Part shown: positions 1 to 6,712 of the stretch, piece by piece
Numbering within the stretch: the first letter of the stretch is position 1
Layout of the letters: every line of letters starts with the position of its first letter
Source: JAWLCG01 sp041687295
GTDB lineage: Bacteria; Planctomycetota; Phycisphaerae; SM23-33; FEN-1343
Reading direction: 5' to 3'
DNA length: 13,938 nucleotides
NCBI GenBank assembly: GCA_041687295.1
Contig: JAWLCG010000096.1
Location: 1-13,938, forward strand
Position numbers and translations under genes: made by a program
Notes under the pieces: model-generated
Seen by the model: only the letters and a program-made list of their open reading frames with translations
Databases searched by the model: none
What the model was told of the DNA's origin: nothing

Positions 1-40
1 GATTCCTGACACGGCATCCAGAGGAGCACGGCGCGCAACG

Positions 41-78
41 CAGGCCGGGCGACGGGTGGGGGCCCATCGCCCGGCCTG
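41..78 (-). terminator. GC-rich hairpin after the RNase E/G gene
   Basis: The arms CAGGCCGGGCGACGGG (41-56) and CCCATCGCCCGGCCTG (63-78) form a 16-bp stem with one G-T wobble and a 6-nt loop. It starts 17 nt past the RNase stop codon on the minus strand. No T-run follows on that strand, so it may be a terminator of the U-tract-less kind or a 3'-end stabilising stem. The stem is seen directly; its termination role is inferred. Confidence 0.5.
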
Positions 79-95
79 GCGTGTGTGGCGGGGGA

Positions 96-2666
96 CTACT
101 CCTGGGATTCCGCCTCGGGTCTGGCCTCAGGCTCGGCCTGGGCTTCGTCCTGGGCGGACTTGCTGGTCTTCTTGGCCTTCTTGGCCCGCTTGCGCGTGGT
201 GGTTGTGGTGGTGCGTCGGCGGGTCTTGGCCTTTTTGGCCTTTTTGGCGGTGGGGGCCTCCTCGGCCGGCGCGCCTTCGGCGGTCTTGGCGGCCGGTCGG
301 GCCTCGGCCTCTGCGGGGGGCTGGGCCTGCTGGGGCTCCGCCTGGGGTGCCTCGGCCGGCTTTTGGGCCGGCGCGGGCTGGGGGGCCTGTTCGACCTTGG
401 CCGGGATCGGCGCGGCCTCGGCCGGCTCGGGGGTCTTCTGGGCCTGGACCGGCTCGGGCGCCCGTTCGAATCTGGACGGCTGGTGCTCGGCCGGCACGGG
501 TTCCTGGGGCCTCTCGGTCGGGGCGGGTTCCTGGGGCCTCTCAGCCTGGGCCTCGGTCGGCTGGGCCTGGGCCTCGGCGGCCTGCTCGGCGGTCTTCTTG
601 CCGCCCCGGCGCCGGCGGCGGCGGGGGCGTTTTTTGGCCGACGGGGCCTGCTCGTCGGCGTGTTCGTCGGCGGGCTCCTTGGCGGCGGCCTGGGGGGCCG
701 ACTCGGCGGGGCCCTCGGGACGGGCGTGCTCGGCGGCGGCCTGGGCCTCGGGGCCGGTGGCGGCCTGCTGGGCGGCCTGGCGCTCGGAGGGGCCCTCGGC
801 GGACTGGCCCTGCTGGGCCTCGGCGCCCTGGGGTTCGCCCTTGTGGCGGCGACGGCGTCCGCCGCGGCGGCGACGGCGTTTGCGGGGCTGGCCCTCTTCG
901 GTGCCGGCCGGTTGGCCGTCGGTGGGCTGGCCGGTGGGCAGCGCCTGAGGCCGGTAGCTCTCCATCGACGGGGCCCGTTCGGCCAGTGCCGGGGCGGGCT
1001 CGATGGCCGGGGCCTCGCTCTCCTCCAGCGCGTCGAGCTCCTCCTCAGGCTGCTGGGGCGCCTGCAGGTCGGCGACGTCCACCAGCTGCACCCGGCCGGA
1101 GTCGGGACCGGCGGTCGGGCCCTGCCGGCCCGGCAGCGGCGCGTTCCAGACGATCTGGCTGCCCCGCGAGTCGGTGGCGTGGAAGACCACCTGGTCGCCG
1201 GCGAGGTTCGGGTCGCCGCGGACGATGATCTTCTTGTCGGCCGCCCGCTCGAGGTGGGCCAGCTGCATCCGCCGGCGGTTGTTGAGGTACTCGCTGACAG
1301 CCGGCGCGACGACCAGCTCGACGGTGGCGATGTTCTCCTGCGTGCAGGCGAGCTGGAGGTTGCGCATCACGTCCAGGGCGAGCGACTCGTCGGACTTGAT
1401 CAGCCCGGCCCCGCGGCAGTGGGCGCACTCGCGGTAGATGCTGGTCTGGAGGCTCTGGCGGACCCGCTGGCGGGTCATCTGCACCATGCCGAAGGCGGAC
1501 ATCTTGAGGATTTTGGTGCGGGCGCGGTCGTCCTTGACGCCGTCGCGCAGGGCCTTCTCGACCTGGCGGCAGTGCTTGTCGTCGCGCATGTCGATGAAGT
1601 CGACCACGACCATGCCGCCCATGTCGCGCAGACGGAGCTGGCGGGCGACCTCGGCGGCGGCGGCCAGGTTGGTCTTCAGGGCGGTGTCTTCAGAGTTCTT
1701 GCTGTCGCGGAAGCGCCCGCTGTTGACGTCGATGGCCACCAGGGCCTCGGTCTGGTCGATCACGATCGAGCCGCCGCTGCGCAGCTCGACGCGGCGGGAG
1801 TAGATCTTCTCGATCTCCTCCTCCAGGCCGTAGTAGTGGAACAGCGGCGTCGGGCCGGGGTAGTACTTCACCTCGTGCTTGCCGCGGGGCATGATCACGC
1901 TGAGGAACTCGACGATCTTCTGCGAGACCCACTCGTTGTCGCAGACGATCCGCTCGACCTCGGCGGTGTAGATGTCGCGGATGGTGCGGATGACCAGGTC
2001 GCTCTCCTGGTAGAGCTCGGCGGGCGCCTTGGTCTCGCGCAGCCGACGCTCGATCGAACTCCAGATCCGCATGAGGTAGTTGTAGTCGTTCTGGACCTCC
2101 TTCTTGGGGTGCTCCAGAGCGGCTGTGCGGACGATGAAGCCGAAGGTGTCCGGCGGGTTCAGTTCCTCCAGCAGGGCGCGGAGCTTGCGGCGGACGTCCT
2201 CCTCCTCGATCTTGCGCGAGACGCCCATCCGCTCCATGCCGGGCATCATCACCAGGAAGCGCCCGGGGATGCTCAGGTAGGTCGTCAGCGTCGGGCCCTT
2301 GGTGCCGATGCCCTCCTTGATGACCTGGACGACGACCTCCTGGCCGCGGCGCAGGCACTCCTGGATGGGCGGGCGGTCGCGGCGGGAGCGTTTCTTGCCG
2401 ACGGCCTCGCTGCTGCGCTGGCCCTTGGGGAAGTACTTGGGCTGGACGTCGGAGATGTGCAGGAAGCCGTTTTTGGGCGCGCCGAAGTCGACGAAGGCGG
2501 CCTGGATGGCCGGCTCGACGTTGGTGACTCGGCCCTTGTAGACGTTGCCCACGTGCGAGCCGCTCGAGGCCCGCTCCATGTACAGCTCGTCCAGCACGCC
2601 GTCGCGGAGGACGGCGATACGGCACTCCTCGCCCTCGGCGACGTTAATCAGCATTTCTTTGGCCAT
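96..2666 (-). CDS. rne: RNase E/G family endoribonuclease
   Basis: This is a single-strand-specific endoribonuclease of RNA decay and rRNA processing, 856 aa. Residues 36-130 are an S1 RNA-binding domain with a basic insertion around 90-100. The catalytic domain follows. Asp313 (in DVNSG) and Asp356 (in VVVDFIDM) are the magnesium ligands, and Cys414/Cys417 (CAHC) form the zinc link. Their spacings (43 and 58 residues) equal those of E. coli RNase E (D303, D346, C404). From about 515 the chain is Ala/Pro/Gln/Glu-rich and low in complexity, with three Arg/Lys-rich patches at about 595-609, 678-691 and 808-836, probably RNA-binding and possibly a degradosome scaffold. The ATG lies 3 nt past the stop of the DUF2344 gene with no clear Shine-Dalgarno, so translation is probably coupled. 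RNase G is the alternative name; the long tail favours RNase E. Confidence 0.95.
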   Translation of the reverse strand: MAKEMLINVAEGEECRIAVLRDGVLDELYMERASSGSHVGNVYKGRVTNVEPAIQAAFVDFGAPKNGFLHISDVQPKYFPKGQRSSEAVGKKRSRRDRPPIQECLRRGQEVVVQVIKEGIGTKGPTLTTYLSIPGRFLVMMPGMERMGVSRKIEEEDVRRKLRALLEELNPPDTFGFIVRTAALEHPKKEVQNDYNYLMRIWSSIERRLRETKAPAELYQESDLVIRTIRDIYTAEVERIVCDNEWVSQKIVEFLSVIMPRGKHEVKYYPGPTPLFHYYGLEEEIEKIYSRRVELRSGGSIVIDQTEALVAIDVNSGRFRDSKNSEDTALKTNLAAAAEVARQLRLRDMGGMVVVDFIDMRDDKHCRQVEKALRDGVKDDRARTKILKMSAFGMVQMTRQRVRQSLQTSIYRECAHCRGAGLIKSDESLALDVMRNLQLACTQENIATVELVVAPAVSEYLNNRRRMQLAHLERAADKKIIVRGDPNLAGDQVVFHATDSRGSQIVWNAPLPGRQGPTAGPDSGRVQLVDVADLQAPQQPEEELDALEESEAPAIEPAPALAERAPSMESYRPQALPTGQPTDGQPAGTEEGQPRKRRRRRGGRRRRHKGEPQGAEAQQGQSAEGPSERQAAQQAATGPEAQAAAEHARPEGPAESAPQAAAKEPADEHADEQAPSAKKRPRRRRRRGGKKTAEQAAEAQAQPTEAQAERPQEPAPTERPQEPVPAEHQPSRFERAPEPVQAQKTPEPAEAAPIPAKVEQAPQPAPAQKPAEAPQAEPQQAQPPAEAEARPAAKTAEGAPAEEAPTAKKAKKAKTRRRTTTTTTRKRAKKAKKTSKSAQDEAQAEPEARPEAESQE
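498..542 (-). repeat. 27-bp tandem repeat inside the RNase E tail
   Basis: The 18-bp unit GGGTTCCTGGGGCCTCTC occurs identically at 498-515 and 525-542, a period of 27 bp. On the coding strand it gives two ERPQEP-containing peptides in a row (about residues 709-724). It looks like recent slippage or duplication in a low-complexity linker with no separate function. Confidence 0.8.
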
Positions 2667-2669
2667 GTC

Positions 2670-3341
2670 TCACTCAGTGGCCGAAGACGGCGGCGGTCGA
2701 TCGGGGGCCCCCTCCCAGCTCACGGCCAGGCGGACGACTCCGGCGCGGTCGGCTGGATCGTCCAGCCCCACCAGCGCCAGCACCTCGTCCACCCGCGCCC
2801 ACGACTGGTCGCGAGGGATCAGGCGGAATCGCAGCGATCGGCCCGACAGGGCCAGAGCCGCCACGAGGGGCCTGAGGTCCATCGGCTCGAGGTTGCGGGG
2901 GGCGTTGTGGCTCTCCCGCTGCCAGGGCCAGGTGGGCTGATCCGCCAGGGCCGCCACGCGCCGCTCGACATCGGCGGCGCGGGTTTCGTCCAGGTCCAGG
3001 CCATACTCGGCCCATCGCGGCTGAGGCGCCTTGCCCGGCTCCAGCAGGGCCGCCCCCGTCGGCGTCACGCCGGGAGGCAGCTGGCTGCGAAGCCGGTCCA
3101 GGGCCGCCGCCGGGTCGACCGGCTCGGACAGCTCCAGGACGAGCAGCTCGGTCTGGCTGGCGATTCCCACCGGTCGCGGCAAGGGCAGGCTGAGCTTGGG
3201 ACGTGGGTTGAACCCTTGAGAAAATTTCATCGGCAGCTCTGCCCGGGCCGCCGCGCGCTCCATCACCCGCATCATGTCGCGGTGAGAGAGGAAGCGGGCG
3301 TCGCCGCGGACCTCGAACCAGATCCCCAATCGATCATGCAA
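2670..3341 (-). CDS. DUF2344 / TIGR03936 family protein (radical-SAM-associated)
   Basis: The product is about 223 aa. The family signature is at the N-terminus: GDARFLSHRDMMRVMERAAA, then SQGFNPRPKLSLPLPRPVG, then TELLVLELSEP. Family members are usually fused to, or beside, a TIGR03960 radical SAM protein and often precede an RNase E/G gene; the function is not established. Here the RNase follows with a 3-nt gap, but no radical SAM partner is in the window. I place the start at TTG 3341 because family proteins begin about ten residues before the GD-RFLSH motif. The sequence GAAAGGAAAC at 3351-3360 could serve as ribosome site, though its 12-nt spacing is long. TTG 3329 is an alternative. The frame stays open to an ATG at 3455, but those extra 38 residues look like untranslated leader. 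Confidence 0.8.
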   Translation of the reverse strand: MHDRLGIWFEVRGDARFLSHRDMMRVMERAAARAELPMKFSQGFNPRPKLSLPLPRPVGIASQTELLVLELSEPVDPAAALDRLRSQLPPGVTPTGAALLEPGKAPQPRWAEYGLDLDETRAADVERRVAALADQPTWPWQRESHNAPRNLEPMDLRPLVAALALSGRSLRFRLIPRDQSWARVDEVLALVGLDDPADRAGVVRLAVSWEGAPDRPPPSSATE

Positions 3342-3576
3342 TCTTCGGCTGTTTCCTTTCTGTTGTTTGTGTCGCGCCGGCGAACCCGTCCGGGGCCTCG
3401 TCGGTGAACCCACGCCCGAAGGCAGTTTGTCTTGCGGCCCACAGCGGGCCTGCATGTTCTATGGACGCCGCCCCGGCCAAGTTCACCGGGCTGCGCGGCT
3501 TGTGCGTTTTGTCGCTGCGCCGGTGCCGTTGCACCGGCTTTTCGGGTCGACCTCCGCCCGCCGGACCCCCGCGGGC
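3342..3576. other. Intergenic region between ptsI and the DUF2344 gene
   Basis: This 235-bp stretch holds no convincing gene. It contains the perfect hairpin at 3519-3538, a smaller dyad GGCCC-ACAGC-GGGCC near 3435-3450, and the putative ribosome site of the DUF2344 gene. I saw no convincing -35/-10 pair, so whether the DUF2344-rne pair has its own promoter is open. Confidence 0.5.
3519..3542 (+). terminator. 8-bp hairpin followed by TTTT (plus-strand orientation)
   Basis: GCCGGTGC (3519-3526), loop CGTT and GCACCGGC (3531-3538) form a perfect stem, followed on the plus strand by TTTT (3539-3542). It lies 38 nt past the ptsI stop, but the T-run is on the strand opposite to the gene. It could stop antisense transcription, or act as a bidirectional 3'-end stem for ptsI. 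The structure is certain; the role is a guess. Confidence 0.4.
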
Positions 3577-5323
3577 CTAGAAGGCCTCGGGGATGATCTG
3601 GCGCGTCTGGTCGCGGAGGTAGCTGAGCACCTGCTTGTCCGAGTCGAAGGTCATCACCTTGCGGGCGACCTGCATCGCGTGCTCCATGGTAACCGATCGG
3701 ATGATCTTCTTGATCTCCGGAAGTGCCGGCGGGGCCAGTGAGAAGATCCGCAGCCCCAGCCCCAGCAGCAGCAGGGCGTACTCGGGGTCGCCGGCCATCT
3801 CGCCGCAGAGGCTCACGCTGACGTCGTGGCGTTGCCCGGCCCGGATGACCTCCTTGATGAGCCTCAGCACGGCCGGGTGGGCGCTGCTGAACAGCGCCGC
3901 GACCCGCTCGTTGCCGCGGTCGACGGCCAGGGTGTACTGCGTCAGGTCGTTGGTGCCGATGCTGAAGAAGTCGACTTCCTTGGCGAAGGCGTCGGCCATC
4001 AGGGCGGCCGAGGGCACCTCGACCATGATGCCGATGGGCACGTCGTGCTGGAACTCGATGCCCTCGTCCTCGAGGTCCTCGACGACGTCGCGGACGATCA
4101 TCTTGGCCTGGCGCAGCTCCATGAGGTTGCTGACCAGGGGGAACAGCATGCTCACCGGGCCCAGCCGGGCGGCCCGCAGGATCGCGCGGATCTGCGTCTT
4201 GAACAGCGGGATGTTCTGCAGGCAGTAGCGGATCGAGCGGAGGCCCAGGAAGGGGTTGCGCTCGGGGATGCGGGCGCGGGCCTGGGTGTACTTGTCGGCG
4301 CCGAGGTCGAGGGTGCGGATGACGACGGGTCGGCCCTGGGCCAGCTCGATGGCCTGGCAGTAGGCCTCGTAGTGGTCGGCCTCGGTGGGCTCGACGCTCG
4401 AGCCGAGGTAGAGGTACTCGGTGCGGTAGAGCCCGATGCCCGCGCCGCCCTTGCGGAGGACGTTGGCGACCTCNNNNNNNNNNCACGGGGAACTCGATGT
4501 TGCCCAGCAGCGTGACCTCGTGGCCGTCGCGGGTGACGGCCGGCAGGCCCCGCAGCTCGTCCAGCTCGCGCTCGAGGGCCTCGAGGCGCTGGATGTACTG
4601 GAGGTGCTCGTCGAGGGTCGCCTGGTCGGGGTTGACGATGACCACGCCGCGGTTGCCGTCGATGACGACGCGGTCGCCGGGCTCGACGGAGCTGGTGATG
4701 TCGTTAAGGCCCACGACGGCTGGGATGCCCAGGGCGTGGGCCACGATGGAGGTATGGCTGGTCCGCCCGCCGGCGTCGGTGGCCAGACCCCGGATGTGGG
4801 CCTTGTCCAGGTTGGCCGTCTGGCTGGGCGTCAGGTCGTGGGCGAGCAGCACCACGTCGCGGTTAAGCAGGTCGAGGGTCTCGCGGCTCTGGCCGATGAG
4901 GTTGCGCAGGAGGCGCTTCTGGATGTCGTTGACGTCCTTGACACGCTCGGCCATGTAGGCCGGCATGTTGAGGAACTCCTTGGCGTAGTCGCGGAAGACG
5001 GCGGCGACGGCCCGCTCGGCGGTGAAGTGGTTGTCGCGGAGCTGCTCGGTGATCCGGCGGATGAGCACGCGGTCCTGGAGCATCCGCAGGTGGAAATCGA
5101 AGATCGAGGCGGTTTCCTGACCGATGCGGTCGGTCATGCGGTCGCGGAGCTCGACGATCTCGGCCTTGCTGGCGGCGATGGCACGGCGCAGACGCGCAAT
5201 CTCGCTGCGCAGCTGGTCGGCAGCGATGTGGCGCTCGGGGATCGGCATGTCCTTGGCGTCGAGGACGAAGGCGTCGCTGATGGCAACGCCCGGGGATACG
5301 CCGATCCCCTTCTTGATTTCCAT
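3577..5323 (-). CDS. ptsI: PTS Enzyme I (phosphoenolpyruvate-protein phosphotransferase), interrupted by an assembly gap
   Basis: Cytosolic first enzyme of the PTS: it autophosphorylates from PEP and passes the phosphate to HPr. The chosen start (MEIKKGIGVSPG) gives 578 aa if the 10 N are removed, close to the 575 of E. coli. The phospho-His is His190 in GGRTSHTSI. Arg297, Arg333, Glu432, Asn455/Asp456, Arg466 and Cys503 (SLCGEMAGDP) each match the E. coli active-site residue one position earlier. The PEP-binding barrel starts at EVANVLRKGGAGIGLYRTE, just after the gap. There is no GAF domain, so this is canonical EI and not EI-Ntr. It lies 85 nt behind ptsH. The start is uncertain: ATG codons at 5341 and 5356 are also in frame and none has a clear Shine-Dalgarno. 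Read literally, the N run shifts the frame; I regard that as an artefact. Confidence 0.93.
4474..4483. other. Assembly gap (10 N)
   Basis: Ten N sit within ptsI. Left in place they shift the frame between the N- and C-terminal halves of Enzyme I; removed, the frame is continuous (NIEFPV joined to EVANV). This is a scaffolding placeholder and not a biological feature. Confidence 0.98.
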
Positions 5324-5383
5324 TGGTCTGCTGGACCCGCTCATCGACAGTCGCATCCCGCGCCGGGCGAACCCGTCTGGTTG

Positions 5384-5404
5384 GGGCCCCAGGCTGTGGG
5401 GCCC
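5384..5404. other. Hairpin between ptsH and ptsI
   Basis: GGGCCCCA (5384-5391) and TGGGGCCC (5397-5404) form a perfect 8-bp stem with a 5-nt loop in the 85-nt spacer between the HPr stop and the Enzyme I start. No T-run follows on the minus strand. It could tune the relative expression of the two genes or protect an mRNA end; this is inference only. Confidence 0.4.
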
Positions 5405-5408
5405 GGGG

Positions 5409-5693
5409 TCAGTCCTCGCCGAAGCCGGTCTGGACCAGTTCGGTCAGGGCGGCCAGGGCGGCCTCGGCGTCCTCGCCGTTGACCTGGATCTTCAGGACGG
5501 TGCCCTTGGTGGCCGCCAGCTGCATCACGCTCATGATGCTCTTGGCGTCGACCTCCGTGTCGCCGTTGGACACGAGGATTCGGCTGCGGAAACGGCTGGC
5601 CGTGTCCACGAACTGCATGGCCGGCCGGGCGTGCAGCCCGTACTTGTTGACCACCGTTACCGATCCTTCCTGTACGCTCACCGTTGGTCCCAT
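5409..5693 (-). CDS. ptsH: Phosphocarrier protein HPr
   Basis: Small cytosolic phosphocarrier, 94 aa, that takes phosphate from Enzyme I and gives it to EIIA proteins. The phosphorylated His is His21 in the motif YGLHARPA. Ser52 in AKSIMSVM matches the Ser46 regulatory site phosphorylated by HPr kinase (HprK), and the flanking sequence resembles the Bacillus site. So both inputs look intact, although no HprK gene is in the window. It starts 18 nt after the upstream EIIA gene and lies 85 nt before ptsI. ATG 5693 has no good ribosome site, and the perfect dyad CCGGCC-T-GGCCGG (5697-5709) sits where one would be. GTG 5681, with GGGA six bases upstream, is a credible alternative start that places the His at residue 17. 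Confidence 0.95.
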   Translation of the reverse strand: MGPTVSVQEGSVTVVNKYGLHARPAMQFVDTASRFRSRILVSNGDTEVDAKSIMSVMQLAATKGTVLKIQVNGEDAEAALAALTELVQTGFGED

Positions 5694-5711
5694 CCACCGG
5701 CCTGGCCGGCG

Positions 5712-6179
5712 CTATCCGATCTCGTCGGCCTCTTGGATCAGCTCCACGATCGCATCCCGCGTCTCGCTCTGGCGCAGGAACTTGCGGAAGATCTCCCGCT
5801 GGACGTGCTTGAAGATCGTCTCCATGGCCTGGAGGTGCTCGTCGGGGTCCTCCGGGCTCGACAGCAGCAGGATGACGCTGTAGACGGGCTTGGAGTCGAG
5901 GGCGGCGAAATCGATGCCCTCGCTGCTGCGGGCGATGGTGCCGATCGCCTTCTTGATCATCTTGAGCTTGGCGTGGGGCAGGGCGACGCCCTTGCCGATG
6001 CCGGTGGTGGCCTGTCCCTCGCGCTCGAGGACGGCCTGGACGACCTCCTCGACGTGCTTTTTGGGGATCGCGCCGGCCTCGGCCATGGACTCGATGATCT
6101 CGCGGATCGCCGCGTCGCGGTCGGTGGCCTTGAGCTCGGGGAGGATGGCGTCGGTCACCATGATGTCTGATAGCTTCAT
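5712..6179 (-). CDS. ptsN: PTS EIIA domain protein, PtsN/fructose type
   Basis: The product is 155 aa, a single EIIA domain of the fructose/mannitol/nitrogen-regulatory family. The phospho-acceptor is His69 in GIGKGVALPHAK, and the region TGIGKG...LPH is diagnostic. No EIIB or EIIC is fused or adjacent, so a regulatory role like EIIA-Ntr is more likely than transport. The start is set by AGGAG at 6186-6190, six bases upstream of ATG 6179; an in-frame TTG at 6185 directly abuts the AGGAG and is therefore unlikely. The gene follows hpf after a 164-nt spacer containing a strong hairpin, and precedes ptsH by 18 nt. In proteobacteria hpf and ptsN are likewise neighbours in the rpoN cluster; rpoN itself is not in this window. 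Confidence 0.9.
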   Translation of the reverse strand: MKLSDIMVTDAILPELKATDRDAAIREIIESMAEAGAIPKKHVEEVVQAVLEREGQATTGIGKGVALPHAKLKMIKKAIGTIARSSEGIDFAALDSKPVYSVILLLSSPEDPDEHLQAMETIFKHVQREIFRKFLRQSETRDAIVELIQEADEIG

Positions 6180-6290
6180 CCGCAACTCCTACTCGCTGAA
6201 GCTGCATGCCGCCGGGAGCGGGGGAGGCTCAGCCGGCCGGTGCTGGCGTTCGGGGGCGGTCGGCTCAGGCCGGCGCCCTGTATGGGGCTG

Positions 6291-6333
6291 CGCCGCGGCG
6301 GGCCGATCCACGTCGGCCCGGCCCGTCGCGGCG
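6291..6333. other. Hairpin between hpf and ptsN
   Basis: CGCCGCGGCGGGCC (6291-6304) and GGCCCGTCGCGGCG (6320-6333) pair over 14 positions with one wobble, around a 15-nt loop. In minus-strand transcripts it begins 10 nt past the hpf stop codon. No T-run follows, so it is more likely a processing, stabilising or partial attenuation stem between hpf and the PTS genes than a full terminator. Confidence 0.45.
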
Positions 6334-6343
6334 AGGGAAAAGG

Positions 6344-6712
6344 CTAGGGCTGCTCGGGCGGCTCGAGCGTCGAGGTGGGGCTCTGCTCGGCCTGCTCGGC
6401 CTGTTCGGCGTGGGTCGGACCCTTGCGGTCGCGGACCTTGTCTTTGTGGCGGCGGATCTGCTCTTCCACCTTGTGGATGGCGTTGTCCACGCACCCGTAC
6501 ACGTCTTCGCCGCGGTGGGTTCCAATGAACCGGGCCGTCCGCGAGGCGTCGACGATGACCTCGCACGTCGGCGCGCCGCCCTCCTGGTCGAGGATCACCT
6601 CGATGCTCATGATGCGATCGAAGTAGCGCGGCAGCTTGGAGGCCTTGTCCAGTGCGTAATCCCGCATCTGCGGGGTAATTTCCATGTGGCGGGCGTTGAC
6701 TATGATGTTCAA
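6344..6712 (-). CDS. hpf: Ribosome hibernation-promoting factor, short form
   Basis: The product is 122 aa. Residues 1-98 are the HPF/RaiA fold (MNIIVNARHMEITPQMRDYA ... YGCVDNAIHKVEEQIRRHKD), which binds the 30S decoding region in slow growth. The C-terminal 24 residues are a Gln/Glu/Pro-rich tail with a triple AEQ repeat and not the dimerisation domain of long HPF. So this is the short type, which normally needs a partner such as RMF to form 100S dimers, and none is visible here. The start is TTG 6712, set by a strong AGAGGAGAG (6719-6727) eight bases upstream. The TTG overlaps the TGA stop of the DUF502 gene (TTGA), which implies translational coupling. Confidence 0.93.
   Translation of the reverse strand: MNIIVNARHMEITPQMRDYALDKASKLPRYFDRIMSIEVILDQEGGAPTCEVIVDASRTARFIGTHRGEDVYGCVDNAIHKVEEQIRRHKDKVRDRKGPTHAEQAEQAEQSPTSTLEPPEQP
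6383..6409 (-). repeat. 9-bp tandem triplication in the hpf tail
   Basis: Three copies of CTGCTCGGC (the third has one change) encode the AEQ-AEQ-AEQ stretch in the HPF tail. This in-frame slippage repeat probably varies in copy number among strains. Confidence 0.75.

Noticed and set aside
3272..3337. ATG at 3337 as a start of a small protein or of the DUF2344 gene
   Set aside because: It is in a different frame from the DUF2344 protein and opens only 21 codons inside that gene.
81..3407. 1108-codon open frame on the plus strand
   Set aside because: It runs antisense to rne and the DUF2344 gene and translates to Gly/Leu-rich then His/Asp/Val-rich low-complexity sequence with no domain. The frame is open because of the GC-rich codon positions of the real genes.
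3272..4473. Continuation of the Enzyme I frame past the N run to 3272
   Set aside because: After the gap this frame gives Arg/Pro-rich nonsense, while the neighbouring frame encodes the true PEP-binding domain ending at 3577. The run-on is caused by the 10 N.
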